Shown one piece after another: positions 1 through 10,688 of a stretch of 64,000 nt of DNA (position 1 is its first letter; every line of letters begins with the position of its first letter). Origin of the DNA: Neostapfia colusana (taxonomy: Eukaryota > Streptophyta > Magnoliopsida > Poales > Poaceae). Position numbers and translations under genes: made by a program. The notes beneath the pieces were generated by a model that was given only the letters and a program-made list of their open reading frames with translations, did not search any database and had not been told where the DNA came from. The stretch lies in assembly GCA_030760725.1 (NCBI GenBank), contig JASWHV010000007.1:24092824-24156823 (forward strand), written 5' to 3'.

Positions 1-1410
1 TCTCACCCCAAATCTGTTTACGCCCTTCATCGGAGACACCCGTAGGTATACATGATCTCCAACTTCGAATTGTAATGGGCTCCTTCGCCGGTCCGCATAC
101 TGTTTTTGACGGGATTGAGCGGCTTTTAGGTTCGCTTGAATTAGTCGAACCTTTTCTTCCGCGTCGTTGACAAGGTCCATCCCGAAGGTAACCCTTTCGC
201 CAGACTCACACCAATTCAATGGTGTGCGGCATTTCCTTCCGTATAGCGCCTCATAGGGCGCCATCTTGATGCTGGCTTGGTACCCATTATTGTACGAGAA
301 CTCGGCTAACGGCAAGTGATCATCCCAATTCTTGCCATGGTTGATAGCGCAAGCTCGTAGCATGTCTTCCATGATCTGATTTACCCGCTCCGTTTGCCCA
401 TCCGTCTGCGGGTGGTATGCTGAACTACGGATCAACTTCGTCCCCAAGGCAGCGTGCAGCTGCTCCCAAAAACGGGACACAAACGAAGTGCCCCGATCCG
501 ATATGATAGTACGGGGTACGCCGTACAAGCATAGGATCCGTGAGATGTACAGTTCAGCGTACTTCTTGGCGTTGTAGTTGGTGTTGACCGGGATGAAATG
601 GGCAACTTTGGTGAGCCGATCGACGATCACCCACACAGAATCATGTTTCTGCAAGGTGGTGGGTAAACCGACGATAAAATCCATGCTCACGTCCTCCCAC
701 TTCCAGGCAGGAGCGCCCAGTGGTTGTAGCAGTCCCGGTTTCCGCATGTGGTCTGCCTTCACCCTTCGACATGTATCACACTCGGACACGTATTTTGCAG
801 TCTCTCGCTTCATACGTGTCCACCAAAACTTGCTTCTGAGTTCTTGATACATTTTGTTGCTGCCGGGGTGAATATAAAACTTTGATAAGTGAGCATCATC
901 AAAGATATTCTTCCGTAATTCCGGGTTACGGGATACGACGATCCGGTCCTTGAACCATAGGACGCCGTCTCCGTCCTTCTGGAAACATTTCAGCTCCCCA
1001 CTGTCTACACGTCTCCGCAAATGTGACATGCCCTTGTCATTCTTCTGGGCTGCCGCTATCTCTTCACGGATGGTGGGGATCAAAGCTTAGTTGTAGAGAG
1101 CTCCGTGTGGAATCACATGTAGTGGTGACCCGCTCTCTTCCAACGGTGTGATGATCAGATTGTTGACGTGTGACTTGCGGCTCAGCGCATCTGCCACTAT
1201 GTTTGCCTTGCCCGGATGATAATGGATCTCTATTTCGTAATCCTTTATCAATTCTAACCATCTTCGTTGCCTCATGTTCAGCTCCTTCTGAGTGAATATG
1301 TAATTGAGGCTTTTGTGGTCGGTATATAAATGTACGAGGTTACCGAGTAGGTAGTGCCTCCACATTTTCAGTGCAAGTACCACGGCAGCGAGCTCCAAAT
1401 CGTGGGTTGG
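1..1410 (-). pseudogene. Element A pol, 3' portion: RNase H end and integrase (runs off left edge)
   Basis: Read on the minus strand from 1410, this is the downstream half of a gypsy polyprotein cut in two by element D. It begins inside RNase H (PTHDLELAAVV, then YTDHKSLNYIF), passes the ADALSR tail and reaches an in-frame TAA at 1087-1089 (probably CAA to TAA). The same frame then stays open to position 1. It carries the integrase HHCC zinc finger (IHPGSNKMYQ ... CDTCRRVKADH), the DDE core (MDFIVGLP, ISDRGTSF, YHPQTDGQTERVNQ) and the start of the GPY/F region (VGDHVYLRVSP). The catalytic D, D and E are all present. The integrase C-terminus, any chromodomain and the 3' LTR lie left of the window. 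The upstream half resumes at 23445. The Tekay/Del-like assignment comes from these motifs. Confidence 0.9.
1406..1410. repeat. Left target-site duplication of D (GTTGG)
   Basis: GTTGG lies immediately before the first base of D's leftmost LTR and is repeated immediately after its rightmost LTR at 23445-23449. Removing D and one copy restores A's RNase H reading frame across the joint (codons for N-Y-P-T-H-D). Confidence 0.93.
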
Positions 1411-4400
1411 TGTCACACCCGGTTTTTCCGAAGAACAACCAAGTGAATATCACATGTATGCCAGGATCATTTTCTCATACATGTGATGACAAATAGTGAA
1501 GCATCATTTATTACAAGCCAGGTGTCGAATATAAATAAGTCTTACATCGCAAATGTCTCAATAGACACTAATGCTTCATCACAAGTAAATAAACTAGCAG
1601 CGGAATATTATTCTTTTAGGGCTCCATCACAGGCGTTGCCCGGGGGTCTTCATGAACCTAAAATCCTTCCTCGGGTCCAAAATCTTGGTCATTATACACC
1701 ACCTCATTATCTTGACCTGAGCAGCAATATAAACCAACAAATATGCAAGGTTGAGTACCAATGGTACTCAGCAAGTGTGGGAAAATTATATCATGCATGG
1801 CTAGAACAAGGAGAGGTTGAACTCATGGTTAAAGCACTACGCAATTAACACCTATCACCTTAGCTTATTAAGCACCTACATTACTACACAGGTGAAATGG
1901 TCCCAATCTCCCATCCCATCATCATAATCCAATAACCATAACATTATTTCCAATGTTAAGCTCCCCGCTTAACTTCCAAAACCATCAATCCTCTAATCAT
2001 GAATAAGTCCAGGCCGCTCTTAACCGTGAGCACGGCTGTCAAGACAGTTTTGACTCTGCAGAGTTTGTACCACTGTACCCACATGTAGTGATTTCATCCC
2101 CCGTTGCCGGGTGGACTAAAAGAACCTCCATTATGCCAGTGGCTACGATCCACATTCACACTTCCCAGGTGTGTAGCCAGGAGATCACTACGAAGCCTTT
2201 ACAAAGGGATTCCCGACGAGCGTGGGCCCACTGAGGTTTCACCCCTAACAGCATACAAGAGGCTCCAACCCCGCTGCAGTGGCCCCCTCTTGAGCCTTGC
2301 GGTTCATATGGTAGTCCAGCTGACACCCACTCCCCGCACCATCCAACACACCCATACTACGCCGGGGATACACCTAATTAATTGGCCAAGCTGCCCCATC
2401 TCAGCATGTGGTTGGCACTGTAAAGCCAGGTTACATGCTCCATGAACCGGTCCTTAGGATCCAGGCAAGTACTAAACACAAACCCAAGTCTCGTGCACCC
2501 AGCACACAACCAAAACATCCAACTTGCCTTGATCCCTACCTCTACATAACTCACAATATCTCATTCAAGAGTATGGTAAAATAAACTGATGATCTCATAT
2601 CCCAAATATCCCATTCTAAGCATGGCTAAGCATATACATGCAAATAAATGGCATGACAAAATAAATCTCAACCCAAGCTACAAGGAAACAAGGTAATGCA
2701 ATTCTAGGGAATCTTTTCCTAGCATGGGTTTCATATTTCATTTGACAATGCAAATAATTCTATCTACACATCCTAGCATAGGATCAAAGTGGTCAAGGAC
2801 ACTTGCCTCCTTCTTGCTGCTCTTGAAATGGGTAGTCTTGGTCTTGGAATTGAATAATTTGTTCTTGAGCAGGTTCTACTTCATACCATCACACATAGCC
2901 AAAAGAAAAACAACAATCATAAGATATAGTTCACACTTCCACTTCATACAAACCACACATTCATATTTATGAAAGTTCTTTACCATTATATGTGTTGTGG
3001 TTACTTTATGTGTGTTGATTTGGGGCTTGCATACACTTTTATTCATATGTGTATGATTCCTACTTTGGTGTTCATATTTATACTCACATACTATATATAT
3101 ATATACATATATGTATATATGTGTGTTTCAGTTTTAAATAAATTCCTTATATATTAAACTACCAAGTATGTATGAAAAGTATTTTTCTTCTCCATATATG
3201 CCTTCATAATTTCTATCAACCCTAAACTGAATTCTTTGTACTTTAGAAACTCCATTTATCATTTACTAGTTTCTATATTTTCAGATTTATATTCTTATGC
3301 ATAATTGTGCATTTTATTATTAAATTAGTAATACACACTACCTAAACAGATTAGGTTCTGGTCCTAAATAATTTAAGATCATATTTTGACCTTGGCTTCT
3401 GATGTATACTATTTCATAATTATTTTCCCTATTTTTCTTTAACTATTCTTTACTTAAAAATGTGTCCCTATACTATTAAATGTGAATAATAGATGAAACA
3501 GATTTATTTCAGCCCCAAAAATATATTTTTATCTCACTCCAAAGTTTTCTAAGTACTGAGAAAGTTTTTAATAATTTTGACAATTAGATTTGTCCCCCTT
3601 TTTAATATTTAAACACTAGTTACATATTCAATTTTCTAAATTAAATACTAAACAGGGCTAAAATAATGAATCCACCCCATTACAGGGTCTATAATATTAT
3701 TTTCATAATTTCCAGGGGTCTAGCTACACTTTTCAGAGGTGTTTTTCTTAATTTCTATTAAGTCTAGGGGCTAAAACTGATTTTTAAATGAATTTACATG
3801 ATTTTCTGGAGTTCCAGGGGCTAGATCTGAAGTTTCCGGGGCTAGCTCTCAATTCCAGAGAACCCCAGGGGGTAGCACGTAAGAATTCCAGTCTTTATAA
3901 CGCGGGGCTGACGTGGACCGTCTGATTTTAAACCGACGGCTGAGATTATAACATCGAACCGGTACGCGGGGTTTTAAAGTCTACCGTGCGATTTAAAATA
4001 AACGGCGCACAAGCGGCCACGTCGCTCTGATCGAGCGCGGGCGGCGCTGCCGGCGGCGCACGGCGGCGGGAAGCGGCGATCTCGCCGGAAACTTTCGGAT
4101 CCTCGAGAATTCTGCCCAGAACTGCGATCTTATGGCCTAGATCGGTAGAGGGGAGGTCAGGGATCTCACCTCGGGGGTTTTCTCGTGCTCGGGGGTCCTG
4201 GAAAGTGCTCGGCGGCGAGGTCCGAGGCAAAACCACGGCGAAGCTCGTCGGAGCTGGATTTGCACCGTAAGTCTTCGGGTTTTCTGCACCTGCAAAGTTC
4301 CCCGGAGGCGGTGGATCAAGACCAACGAGTTAGATCAGAGTTTCCGAGCTTAGATCGGCCAGAATTCACCGGCGAAGTCTCGGTGCTCACCGGAGTGAAA

Positions 4401-4879
4401 ATCGGCGATCGCGTGAGAAAAACTGATCGGATCGGTTGTTTTTATAGCCGGGGGAGGGCGGTGGTTCTGTTGTGATCGAGTTGGAGTCCGCTGGGACCGA
4501 AATTCGGCTGCGGGAACGAGTTTCCAATCGGTTAAGATCGAGCGCGCGCGCGGGGAAAGAAGTCCGGGGTCGCGGGGGCTCGGATTAGGGATGACATGCG
4601 GGTCCCACATGTCAGCGAGGGGCAGCGCGGCGCGCGCGGGGGCGGGCTGCGCGGGGGTTAGCTGGGCCGGCTGGGGTTTCGGCCCACTGGCCAGTTTTTT
4701 CTGGTTTTCCCTTTTTCTTTTTCATTTCTTTTCTGTTTTGAGTATAATTTGAATTCCAGTTTGAATTTGAATTTTTGCAAAACATGCAATACGTCCAAAA
4801 ATTTCTAAATTCCCCTCTGAACATGGTTTATGGGTCTAAATCAAAATTTGAATCTTGACTAAAAATTTGGGGTGTTACA
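1411..4879 (-). repeat. D LTR1 (3' LTR of internal copy 1)
   Basis: 3469 bp, beginning TGTCACACCC and ending GGGTGTTACA on the plus strand (inverted ends TGTNACACCC). In sense (minus) orientation U3 runs from 4879 to about 4415. A TATA box (CTATAAAAAC) is at 4438-4447, and a 5' splice donor GAG|GTGAGAT has its GT at 4168-4169. Everything to 1411 would be R-U5. Private changes noticed against LTR2 and LTR3 are at 2712, about 4126 and about 4187. A (TA)n tract lies near 3092-3120. Small ORFs within the LTR have no recognisable product. Confidence 0.95.
2036..2063. other. Paired palindromes in D LTR (also 11318-11345 and 20600-20627)
   Basis: CTGTCAAGACAG (2036-2047) is followed six bases later by CTCTGCAGAG (2054-2063). 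The same pair occurs in the LTRs of B, G and J with a changed but still self-complementary first arm (see findings). Confidence 0.6.
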
Positions 4880-4898
4880 GCTCTACCCCCCTTAAAAG
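4880..4898 (-). other. Polypurine tract, D internal copy 1
   Basis: On the minus strand this reads CTTTTAAGGGGGGTAGAGC directly before the 3' LTR. This is the expected plus-strand primer for reverse transcription. The same layout recurs at 14162-14180 and beside B's 3' LTR. Confidence 0.85.
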
Positions 4899-4924
4899 AA
4901 ATCTCGTCCTCGAGATTGGTGTTT

Positions 4925-7900
4925 CTAAGAAAACAATTCCGGAAATTGTGCCTTAAGCTCATCTTCCCGTTCCCAGGTGGCTTCCTCTTCTGAGTGATGC
5001 TTCCACTGCACCTTGCACATCCTGATTCTCTTATTTCTGGTGAGGCGTTCCATTGTCTCCAAAATCTTATATGGTTGCTCGGCATAAGACAAATCCTCAG
5101 CTACATCCACTTCATTCATGGGTAACACCTCCTCAGGCGTCCTCAGACATTTCTTGAGTTGCGACACATGGAACACATCGTGCACGTCCGACAGATGAAC
5201 CGGCAACTCTAGTTGGTACGCCACTTCGCCTTTTCTTTCCAAAACTTGAAAGGGTCCGATGTATCGAGGTGACAACTTCCCTTTCACCTTGAACCGACGA
5301 AGTCCTCTGATAGGGGACACCTTGAGATAAACATAGTCTCCCACGTTGAAAACGAGCTCTCTTCTTCGTACATCAGCATAACTCTTCTGGCGTGTCTGTG
5401 CTATCCTCAAGTTGTTGCGAATCTCCCTCACCTTCGCTTCGGCTTCTTGTAGCACTTCGGGACCAAACACTTTACTTTCTCCTGTTTGGTTCCAAAATAG
5501 GGGAGTTCTGCATTTCCTTCCATACAAAGCTTCAAACGGTGACATCTTCATACTAGCTTGATAACTGTTGTTATAGGAAAACTCCGCATACGGTAAGTTC
5601 TTGTCCCAACTCCTATTGTTTTTGAGTGCACATGCCCTTAACATATCTTCAAGGATCTGATTGGTTCTCTCCGTCTGTCCGTCAGTTTGGGGATGATAGG
5701 CAGAACTGAAATTCAGATGGGTTCCCATGATTTCATGCAACTTTTGCCAAAACCTTGAGGTGAACTGTGTCCCTCGGTCCGACACTATCTTCTTTGGCAC
5801 TCCATGGTAACACACAATCCTTGACATGTACAATTCTGCCAATTTGGATCCGCTGTAACTTTCTTTCACCGGAACGAAATGAGCTACTTTGGTTAGCCTA
5901 TCAATAATGACCCATATTGAATCATACCCGGATTGGGTCCTAGGCAATCCCACGACAAAATCCATGCTGATTTCTTCCCACTTCCATTCAGGCACTTTGA
6001 GTGGTTGCAGCAATCCCGCGGGTCGTTGATGTTCTGCTTTCACCAACTGACATGTGTCACATAGGGCAACATGTTCCGCGACATCTCGCTTCATGCCATA
6101 CCACCAATACCTGCTTTTGAGGTCCTGATACATCTTCGTACTCCCAGGATGAATGGAATAGTCGGAATCGTGAGCCTCCTTCAAAATTAGTTTACGAATC
6201 TCCTTTACTTCTGGCACACAGATCCTTTTCCCGTGCCACACCGTTCCTTGTTCATCCTCTCTAAAACCAGGAGCTTTATTTTCCTTGATGAGCTGTCTGA
6301 TCTCTTGGATCTTCTCATCATTCTTTTGTCCCTCGCGTATGTCTCGCTCAAGTGTGGAGTCCACTTCCATGGCGATGGCTTCACCACTATTTACTAGACA
6401 TAGATTGAGCCTTATAACCTCGTCCTTCAATTCTGCAGGCATATCCTTCAAGCTCAACTTATTGACCTGCACTTTCCGACTCAAGGCATTGGCCACGACG
6501 TTTGCTTTCCCGGGATGATAGTTGATGCCTACATCAAAGTCATTGATTAGCTCTAACCATCTCCTTTGTCTAAGGTTGAGATCTGGCTGTGTGAATATGT
6601 ACTTCAAACTCTTATGATCCGTATATATCTCTGTCCTCTTCCCCATCAAATAGTGCCGCCAAATCTTCAACGCGTGTACCACTGCAGCTAGTTCTAAGTC
6701 ATGTGTAGGATAGTTCTTCTCGTGCTTCCGAAGCTGTCGGGATGCATATGCCACGACATGTCCCTCTTGCATGAGAACACATCCCAACCCGTTTCCAGAG
6801 GCATCGCAGTACACCGTGAAATTCTTCTGCATATCTGGCATAACCAACACAGGGGCTGTTGTCAATCTCTTCTTTAGCTCCTGAAAACTCGTATCGCACT
6901 GTGGCGTCCAGGTGAACGTGATTCCCTTTTCCAACAGTTTGGTGAGAGGTCTCGAGATCTTGGAGAATCCCTCAATAAACCGTCGATAATATCCAGCCAA
7001 TCCCAAAAAGCTTCGAACTTCCCCGACATTTTCAGGGGTTTTCCATTTCTGGATATCTTCGATTTTGGCGGGATCTACGGAGATTCCTCCCTCCGAGATT
7101 ATATGTCCTAAAAAGGGAACTCTCTTTAGCCAAAACTCACATTTGCTCAATTTGGCATATAGTTGGTGTTCTCTCAGCCTCTGTAACACCAACCTTAGAT
7201 GTTTCTCATGTTCTTCTTCATCTTTGGAGAAGACGAGAATATCATCTATGAAAACCACCACAAATTTGTCCAGATATTCCATGAATACCTTGTTCATGAG
7301 GTACATGAAATATGCTGGGGCATTGGTTAGCCCGAAAGGCATGACAGTGTATTCATACAGTCCGTATCGAGATACGAAAGCTGTCTTGGGAATATCAGAT
7401 TGCCTTATCTTGAGTTGGTGGTATCCCGACCTGAGATCAATTTTCGAGAACACGCAAGCTCCCCTCAACTGATCAAACAAGTCTTCAATGCGGGGTAATG
7501 GGTACTTGTTCTTTATGGTCACCTCATTCAAGGCACGGTAATCCACGCATAACCTTTGAGTTCCATCTTTCTTAGGCACAAATATTACCGGAGCTCCCCA
7601 TGGTGAGGAACTAGGGCGAACATACCCCTTTTCCGTCAATTCTCTCAAATGATCCTTGAGCTCTTCTAGCTGCTTGGAGTCCATTCGATAAGGTCTCTTG
7701 TATATCGGGGCTGTTCCCGGTACTAGCTCGATTGCGAATTCCACGTCACGGTCGGGAGGCATTCCTGGCAACTCCTCCGGAAAAACATCTGGATATTCCC
7801 TGATAGTCCTGATTTCCTCAACTTTCACCTCCACTTGATTTAATTTAATGTCCCTCCTAGGCTCGTGTATCGTTATGAACTTTACTCTTGTGCCACTAGG

Positions 7901-9394
7901 GTGAGTTAGTTCCACCGTTCTGGTCGAACAATGGATGATTCCTTTATGTTTGGTCAACCAATCCATACCCAAAATAATATCTATCCCTTGTGAATCGATC
8001 ACTATGAGGTTAGCGGTAAATACTACCCCATTAATGTCTAGGTTCACTTTGGGACACACTTGTCTTGTCCTTATTTCTCCACCTGGAGAGTTTACCGCTA
8101 GCATATGGTTCATTTGTGTGGTTGCTAGGTCATGCTTCTTAACAAACCCTTGAGCAATGAACGAATGGGTAGCACCAGAATCAAACAGCAGAGTTGCAAG
8201 GTGTAAATTGGCAGGAAACTTACCAACTACCACGTCGGGTGCCTCTTGTGCTTCCTCCATAGTGACGTGGTTCACCCGTCCTCTCATTACGTTCTGCTGC
8301 TGTGGCTGCGTGGGCTTCTTCTTTGGACACTTATGGGCGTAGTGCCCCACTTCACCACAGCTGAAACATTGCACCCCAATCTTAGATGCTTGGCCCTTGT
8401 TGTCTTGGGGTTGGTTTGGGGGTCCTTGCACTGCTGGTCGAGGTGGATATGCGGGGCGAGGCTGTTGTACAAACTGACGTTGCGGCTGTGCTGGTGCTGC
8501 GGGAGGTCTGTAGTTTGGGTTGTACCCTCTTGGTGCTGAATAGGGTACCGCAGCACGGCTCGTCTGCCCCGTTGGTTGCTGCATCATACGTGGGCGGGTG
8601 TTGCTCCCTGAGGCTTGATGTGACCACCCAGCCTTCCTCTTGTTCTCATTTTCCAGGGCCTTTAGCTTCCTTTCCACCACAAACGCTCTGTCCACCATCT
8701 TTTGAAAGCTTTCATACTCATTGGAGGACATTGCACACTGCATCTCTGCGGTAAGTCCTTCCACGAAACAATCTTGTTTCTGCTCATCTGTCTCTATGTC
8801 TCGTGGAGCATAACGGGATAGTTGAGTGAATTTAGTGAGGTATTCCCTCACCGTCATGTTTCCCTGCTGCAGTCCCAAAAACTCTTTCCTCTTGTTTTTG
8901 AGTTCACCTCTTGGGATGTAATGGTTGCGAAAGCTACGCTTGAACTCTTCCCAAGTGATGCTCTCAGGGTCATGATGGGCGGCCACGTAGGCGGTCCACC
9001 AATCAGCAGCAGGTCCCTGCAATTGATGAGAGGCAAACAGCACCCTCTCATACCCTTGGCATTGTATGATTCTCATCTTACTTTCAATGGTCTTCAGCCA
9101 ATCATTTGCCTCCAGAGGTTCAGCAGCACTTGCAAACTTTGGAGGTTGAGTTCCTAGAAACTCACTCAACCTTGGTTGGCGTGGTGCAGCTTGTGGAGGT
9201 GGAACTTGATGCAAGTTGGCCACTACTTGAGTCAAGTTCTGAATGAGCTGATTTTGATTCTCCAGCATTTGGTGGAGAGGATCAACTTCTTCACGGCGAC
9301 CACCCCGGTTCTGGCCTCCAGAAAGATGAGAGTTGCATGCCTCATCATTGTTGTTTGCGGGGTTGGCAGCACGTCCTTTTCCTCTTCCGGCCAT
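4925..9394 (-). CDS. D copy 1 Gag-Pol polyprotein (intact, chromodomain gypsy)
   Basis: One uninterrupted 1489-residue frame holds the complete protein set of a Tekay/Del gypsy element. Approximate order: Gag (1-340), zinc knuckle CFSCGEVGHYAHKC (about 340-353), aspartic protease LFDSGATHSF (about 400-411), reverse transcriptase with catalytic FIDD (about 713-717), RNase H (CDASGNGLGC about 856; YTDHKSLKYI about 921). Integrase follows with HHCC (about 1073-1121) and DDE core (MDFVVGLP about 1143, VSDRGTQF about 1202, YHPQTDGQTER about 1235). It ends with a GPY/F region (YIGPFQVLERKGEVAYQ) and a C-terminal chromodomain (about 1435-1488). All catalytic residues I can check are present. The ATG directly follows an acceptor-like CAG. 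Product: virus-like particle, cDNA synthesis and integration. It is probably functional or only recently inactive. Confidence 0.97.
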   Translation of the reverse strand: MAGRGKGRAANPANNNDEACNSHLSGGQNRGGRREEVDPLHQMLENQNQLIQNLTQVVANLHQVPPPQAAPRQPRLSEFLGTQPPKFASAAEPLEANDWLKTIESKMRIIQCQGYERVLFASHQLQGPAADWWTAYVAAHHDPESITWEEFKRSFRNHYIPRGELKNKRKEFLGLQQGNMTVREYLTKFTQLSRYAPRDIETDEQKQDCFVEGLTAEMQCAMSSNEYESFQKMVDRAFVVERKLKALENENKRKAGWSHQASGSNTRPRMMQQPTGQTSRAAVPYSAPRGYNPNYRPPAAPAQPQRQFVQQPRPAYPPRPAVQGPPNQPQDNKGQASKIGVQCFSCGEVGHYAHKCPKKKPTQPQQQNVMRGRVNHVTMEEAQEAPDVVVGKFPANLHLATLLFDSGATHSFIAQGFVKKHDLATTQMNHMLAVNSPGGEIRTRQVCPKVNLDINGVVFTANLIVIDSQGIDIILGMDWLTKHKGIIHCSTRTVELTHPSGTRVKFITIHEPRRDIKLNQVEVKVEEIRTIREYPDVFPEELPGMPPDRDVEFAIELVPGTAPIYKRPYRMDSKQLEELKDHLRELTEKGYVRPSSSPWGAPVIFVPKKDGTQRLCVDYRALNEVTIKNKYPLPRIEDLFDQLRGACVFSKIDLRSGYHQLKIRQSDIPKTAFVSRYGLYEYTVMPFGLTNAPAYFMYLMNKVFMEYLDKFVVVFIDDILVFSKDEEEHEKHLRLVLQRLREHQLYAKLSKCEFWLKRVPFLGHIISEGGISVDPAKIEDIQKWKTPENVGEVRSFLGLAGYYRRFIEGFSKISRPLTKLLEKGITFTWTPQCDTSFQELKKRLTTAPVLVMPDMQKNFTVYCDASGNGLGCVLMQEGHVVAYASRQLRKHEKNYPTHDLELAAVVHALKIWRHYLMGKRTEIYTDHKSLKYIFTQPDLNLRQRRWLELINDFDVGINYHPGKANVVANALSRKVQVNKLSLKDMPAELKDEVIRLNLCLVNSGEAIAMEVDSTLERDIREGQKNDEKIQEIRQLIKENKAPGFREDEQGTVWHGKRICVPEVKEIRKLILKEAHDSDYSIHPGSTKMYQDLKSRYWWYGMKRDVAEHVALCDTCQLVKAEHQRPAGLLQPLKVPEWKWEEISMDFVVGLPRTQSGYDSIWVIIDRLTKVAHFVPVKESYSGSKLAELYMSRIVCYHGVPKKIVSDRGTQFTSRFWQKLHEIMGTHLNFSSAYHPQTDGQTERTNQILEDMLRACALKNNRSWDKNLPYAEFSYNNSYQASMKMSPFEALYGRKCRTPLFWNQTGESKVFGPEVLQEAEAKVREIRNNLRIAQTRQKSYADVRRRELVFNVGDYVYLKVSPIRGLRRFKVKGKLSPRYIGPFQVLERKGEVAYQLELPVHLSDVHDVFHVSQLKKCLRTPEEVLPMNEVDVAEDLSYAEQPYKILETMERLTRNKRIRMCKVQWKHHSEEEATWEREDELKAQFPELFS

Positions 9395-9426
9395 CTGGCA
9401 GAATCAACAAATGTTAATTTGAAAGC
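9395..9426 (-). other. Predicted 3' splice acceptor at D gag start (copy 1; also 18677-18708)
   Basis: Minus strand: a pyrimidine-rich TTTGTTGATTCTGCCAG abuts the ATG of gag. A TTAAC branch-point-like motif lies upstream. Prediction from consensus only. Confidence 0.55.
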
Positions 9427-9696
9427 ATTTAGTATCATCTTACTACTTTCACTTGTTTGTACTTTGAAGTGTTGAAGTTTTGTTAAAATCTTACGAGGGT
9501 TTTATATCTCACACCCAATAAATGCACTATTATTTCCTGTGGGTTCACACCCCAAAGCAAAACAATCTGAAGACGAGGCTGTGGACACTTGCTCATGGCT
9601 TCCACAACTCACGTCACACACCAAGCATTACCACACCATTAACTACGTAACGACTCGACTACTCGACCTCTTGCTAGCTAGGGGAAAGACTCTACA
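9395..9696. other. Spacer between pre-gag ORF and gag, D copy 1 (also 18677-18978)
   Basis: About 300 bp separate the stop of the pre-gag ORF from the gag ATG. Apart from the acceptor-like end I see no coding potential. Its length makes simple readthrough from pre-gag into gag unlikely. Confidence 0.6.
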
Positions 9697-10476
9697 CTAC
9701 TCATCCTCTTGAGCTGGCTCCTCGGGATCTTCCTCCTCATTTCGGCTACCTTCTGACTCTGCTTTGGGTGGGGAGGCTGCTGGTGGAGAAGTGCGACGAC
9801 GCCTGATTGCTCGGCGATCCGGGGAGTCAGGGGTCCATGGATCACTTACGGTGACACACAGTTCATTCCCATCTCCTCTTTCTCTCGCCTTTAAGCAAGC
9901 TCGCAGCAATGCCTCCGTCTCCTTCAGAGTATCTCGAACATCCTGAAGCTCTTGTTGACACTCCTGCAGTCGAGTGCTGAGCATAGCAGCATCCTCCAAG
10001 CACAAGTCCATGTGCTCATGGGAAGTCCCTTGCTGCACCGGTGGGTACTTGTACTCCGTGGTACCACTCTCACGTTGGAGGACATACATGTACTCAGTTT
10101 TGTCCAAATGGCGACGATAGATGTGACTCTGGCAGGTGATGGCCTCCCAGGTGACATCTCTCTCCGCGTCAACTTGTGTTGCTCGACAAGCTGGAGAGTG
10201 GTGAATCTTAAGCAGCTGATTCTCGTGTATAATCCTCATCTCCGAACTCCATTCTTCCCTCTTCTCACGGATGGTCCTGGTGGAGTTATAGTGGATGATG
10301 AGCTTGCCCGTATTGCCGGCGGCTTCGAGCATACGTCGAAGACGGCGCAACAAATCTCCTACTGCCAATCCGTAGGAAAGGTACGTCACTGGACGACTCT
10401 CCTCTCTTTCAGCAAGGGCAACTACGGGAACTCTCCCTCTCGTGGACTTACGAGCGGTGCGAATCATGCGAACCAT
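9697..10476 (-). CDS. D copy 1 pre-gag ORF, coiled-coil protein of unknown function
   Basis: A 259-residue ORF between primer site and gag, in the same sense as gag-pol. I do not recognise a named domain. The N-terminus is basic (MVRMIRTARKSTRGR). A middle segment contains EEWSSEMRIIHEN and RDVTWEAITCQSHIYRRHL. The part from about residue 155 to 195 looks like a coiled coil (LSTRLQECQQELQDVRDTLK), and the C-terminus is proline-rich then very acidic. The copy at 18979-19758 has the same translation. Related ORFs occupy the same place in A (26480-27445) and G (54515-55356), so the protein is conserved by the element. The ATG directly follows TTCTTTTGTTTTAG, an acceptor-like sequence. A role in RNA handling or particle assembly is possible, but that is a guess. 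Confidence 0.85.
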   Translation of the reverse strand: MVRMIRTARKSTRGRVPVVALAEREESRPVTYLSYGLAVGDLLRRLRRMLEAAGNTGKLIIHYNSTRTIREKREEWSSEMRIIHENQLLKIHHSPACRATQVDAERDVTWEAITCQSHIYRRHLDKTEYMYVLQRESGTTEYKYPPVQQGTSHEHMDLCLEDAAMLSTRLQECQQELQDVRDTLKETEALLRACLKARERGDGNELCVTVSDPWTPDSPDRRAIRRRRTSPPAASPPKAESEGSRNEEEDPEEPAQEDE

Positions 10477-10508
10477 CTAAAACAAAAGAATTTAAAATTA
10501 GGTTAGAT
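10477..10508 (-). other. Predicted 3' splice acceptor at D pre-gag start (also 19759-19790)
   Basis: Minus strand: branch-like CTAAT, then TTCTTTTGTTTTAG immediately before ATGG. A good plant acceptor by eye; no transcript evidence. Confidence 0.6.
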
Positions 10509-10669
10509 AAAATCTCAAACAAAAATCCTATTTTGAATGAAAGTTGGGGTAAGATGAAGAAAATAACTCTTTAAATAACACTCTTCAACCCACACCTTGA
10601 AAAATAGTTTTTAAGAAAATAGGGCCCTTAAATACGTCCATTTCCACCTAGGTCCACGTTCCTACGGGC

Positions 10670-10688
10670 AACCTTGGCTCTGATACCA
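10670..10688 (-). other. Primer binding site, D copy 1 (tRNA-Met type)
   Basis: The minus strand reads TGGTATCAGAGCCAAGGTT four bases inside LTR2. The first 14 bases match the 3' end complement of plant initiator tRNA-Met, the usual primer for this group. Confidence 0.93.

Noticed and set aside
1483..1848. 121-codon frame repeated at 10765 and 20047
   Set aside because: It is inside the D LTR on the strand opposite to transcription; its three-fold presence only reflects the three LTRs.
3092..3120. (TA)n run as an origin or regulatory site
   Set aside because: It occurs in every D LTR and looks like an ordinary microsatellite.
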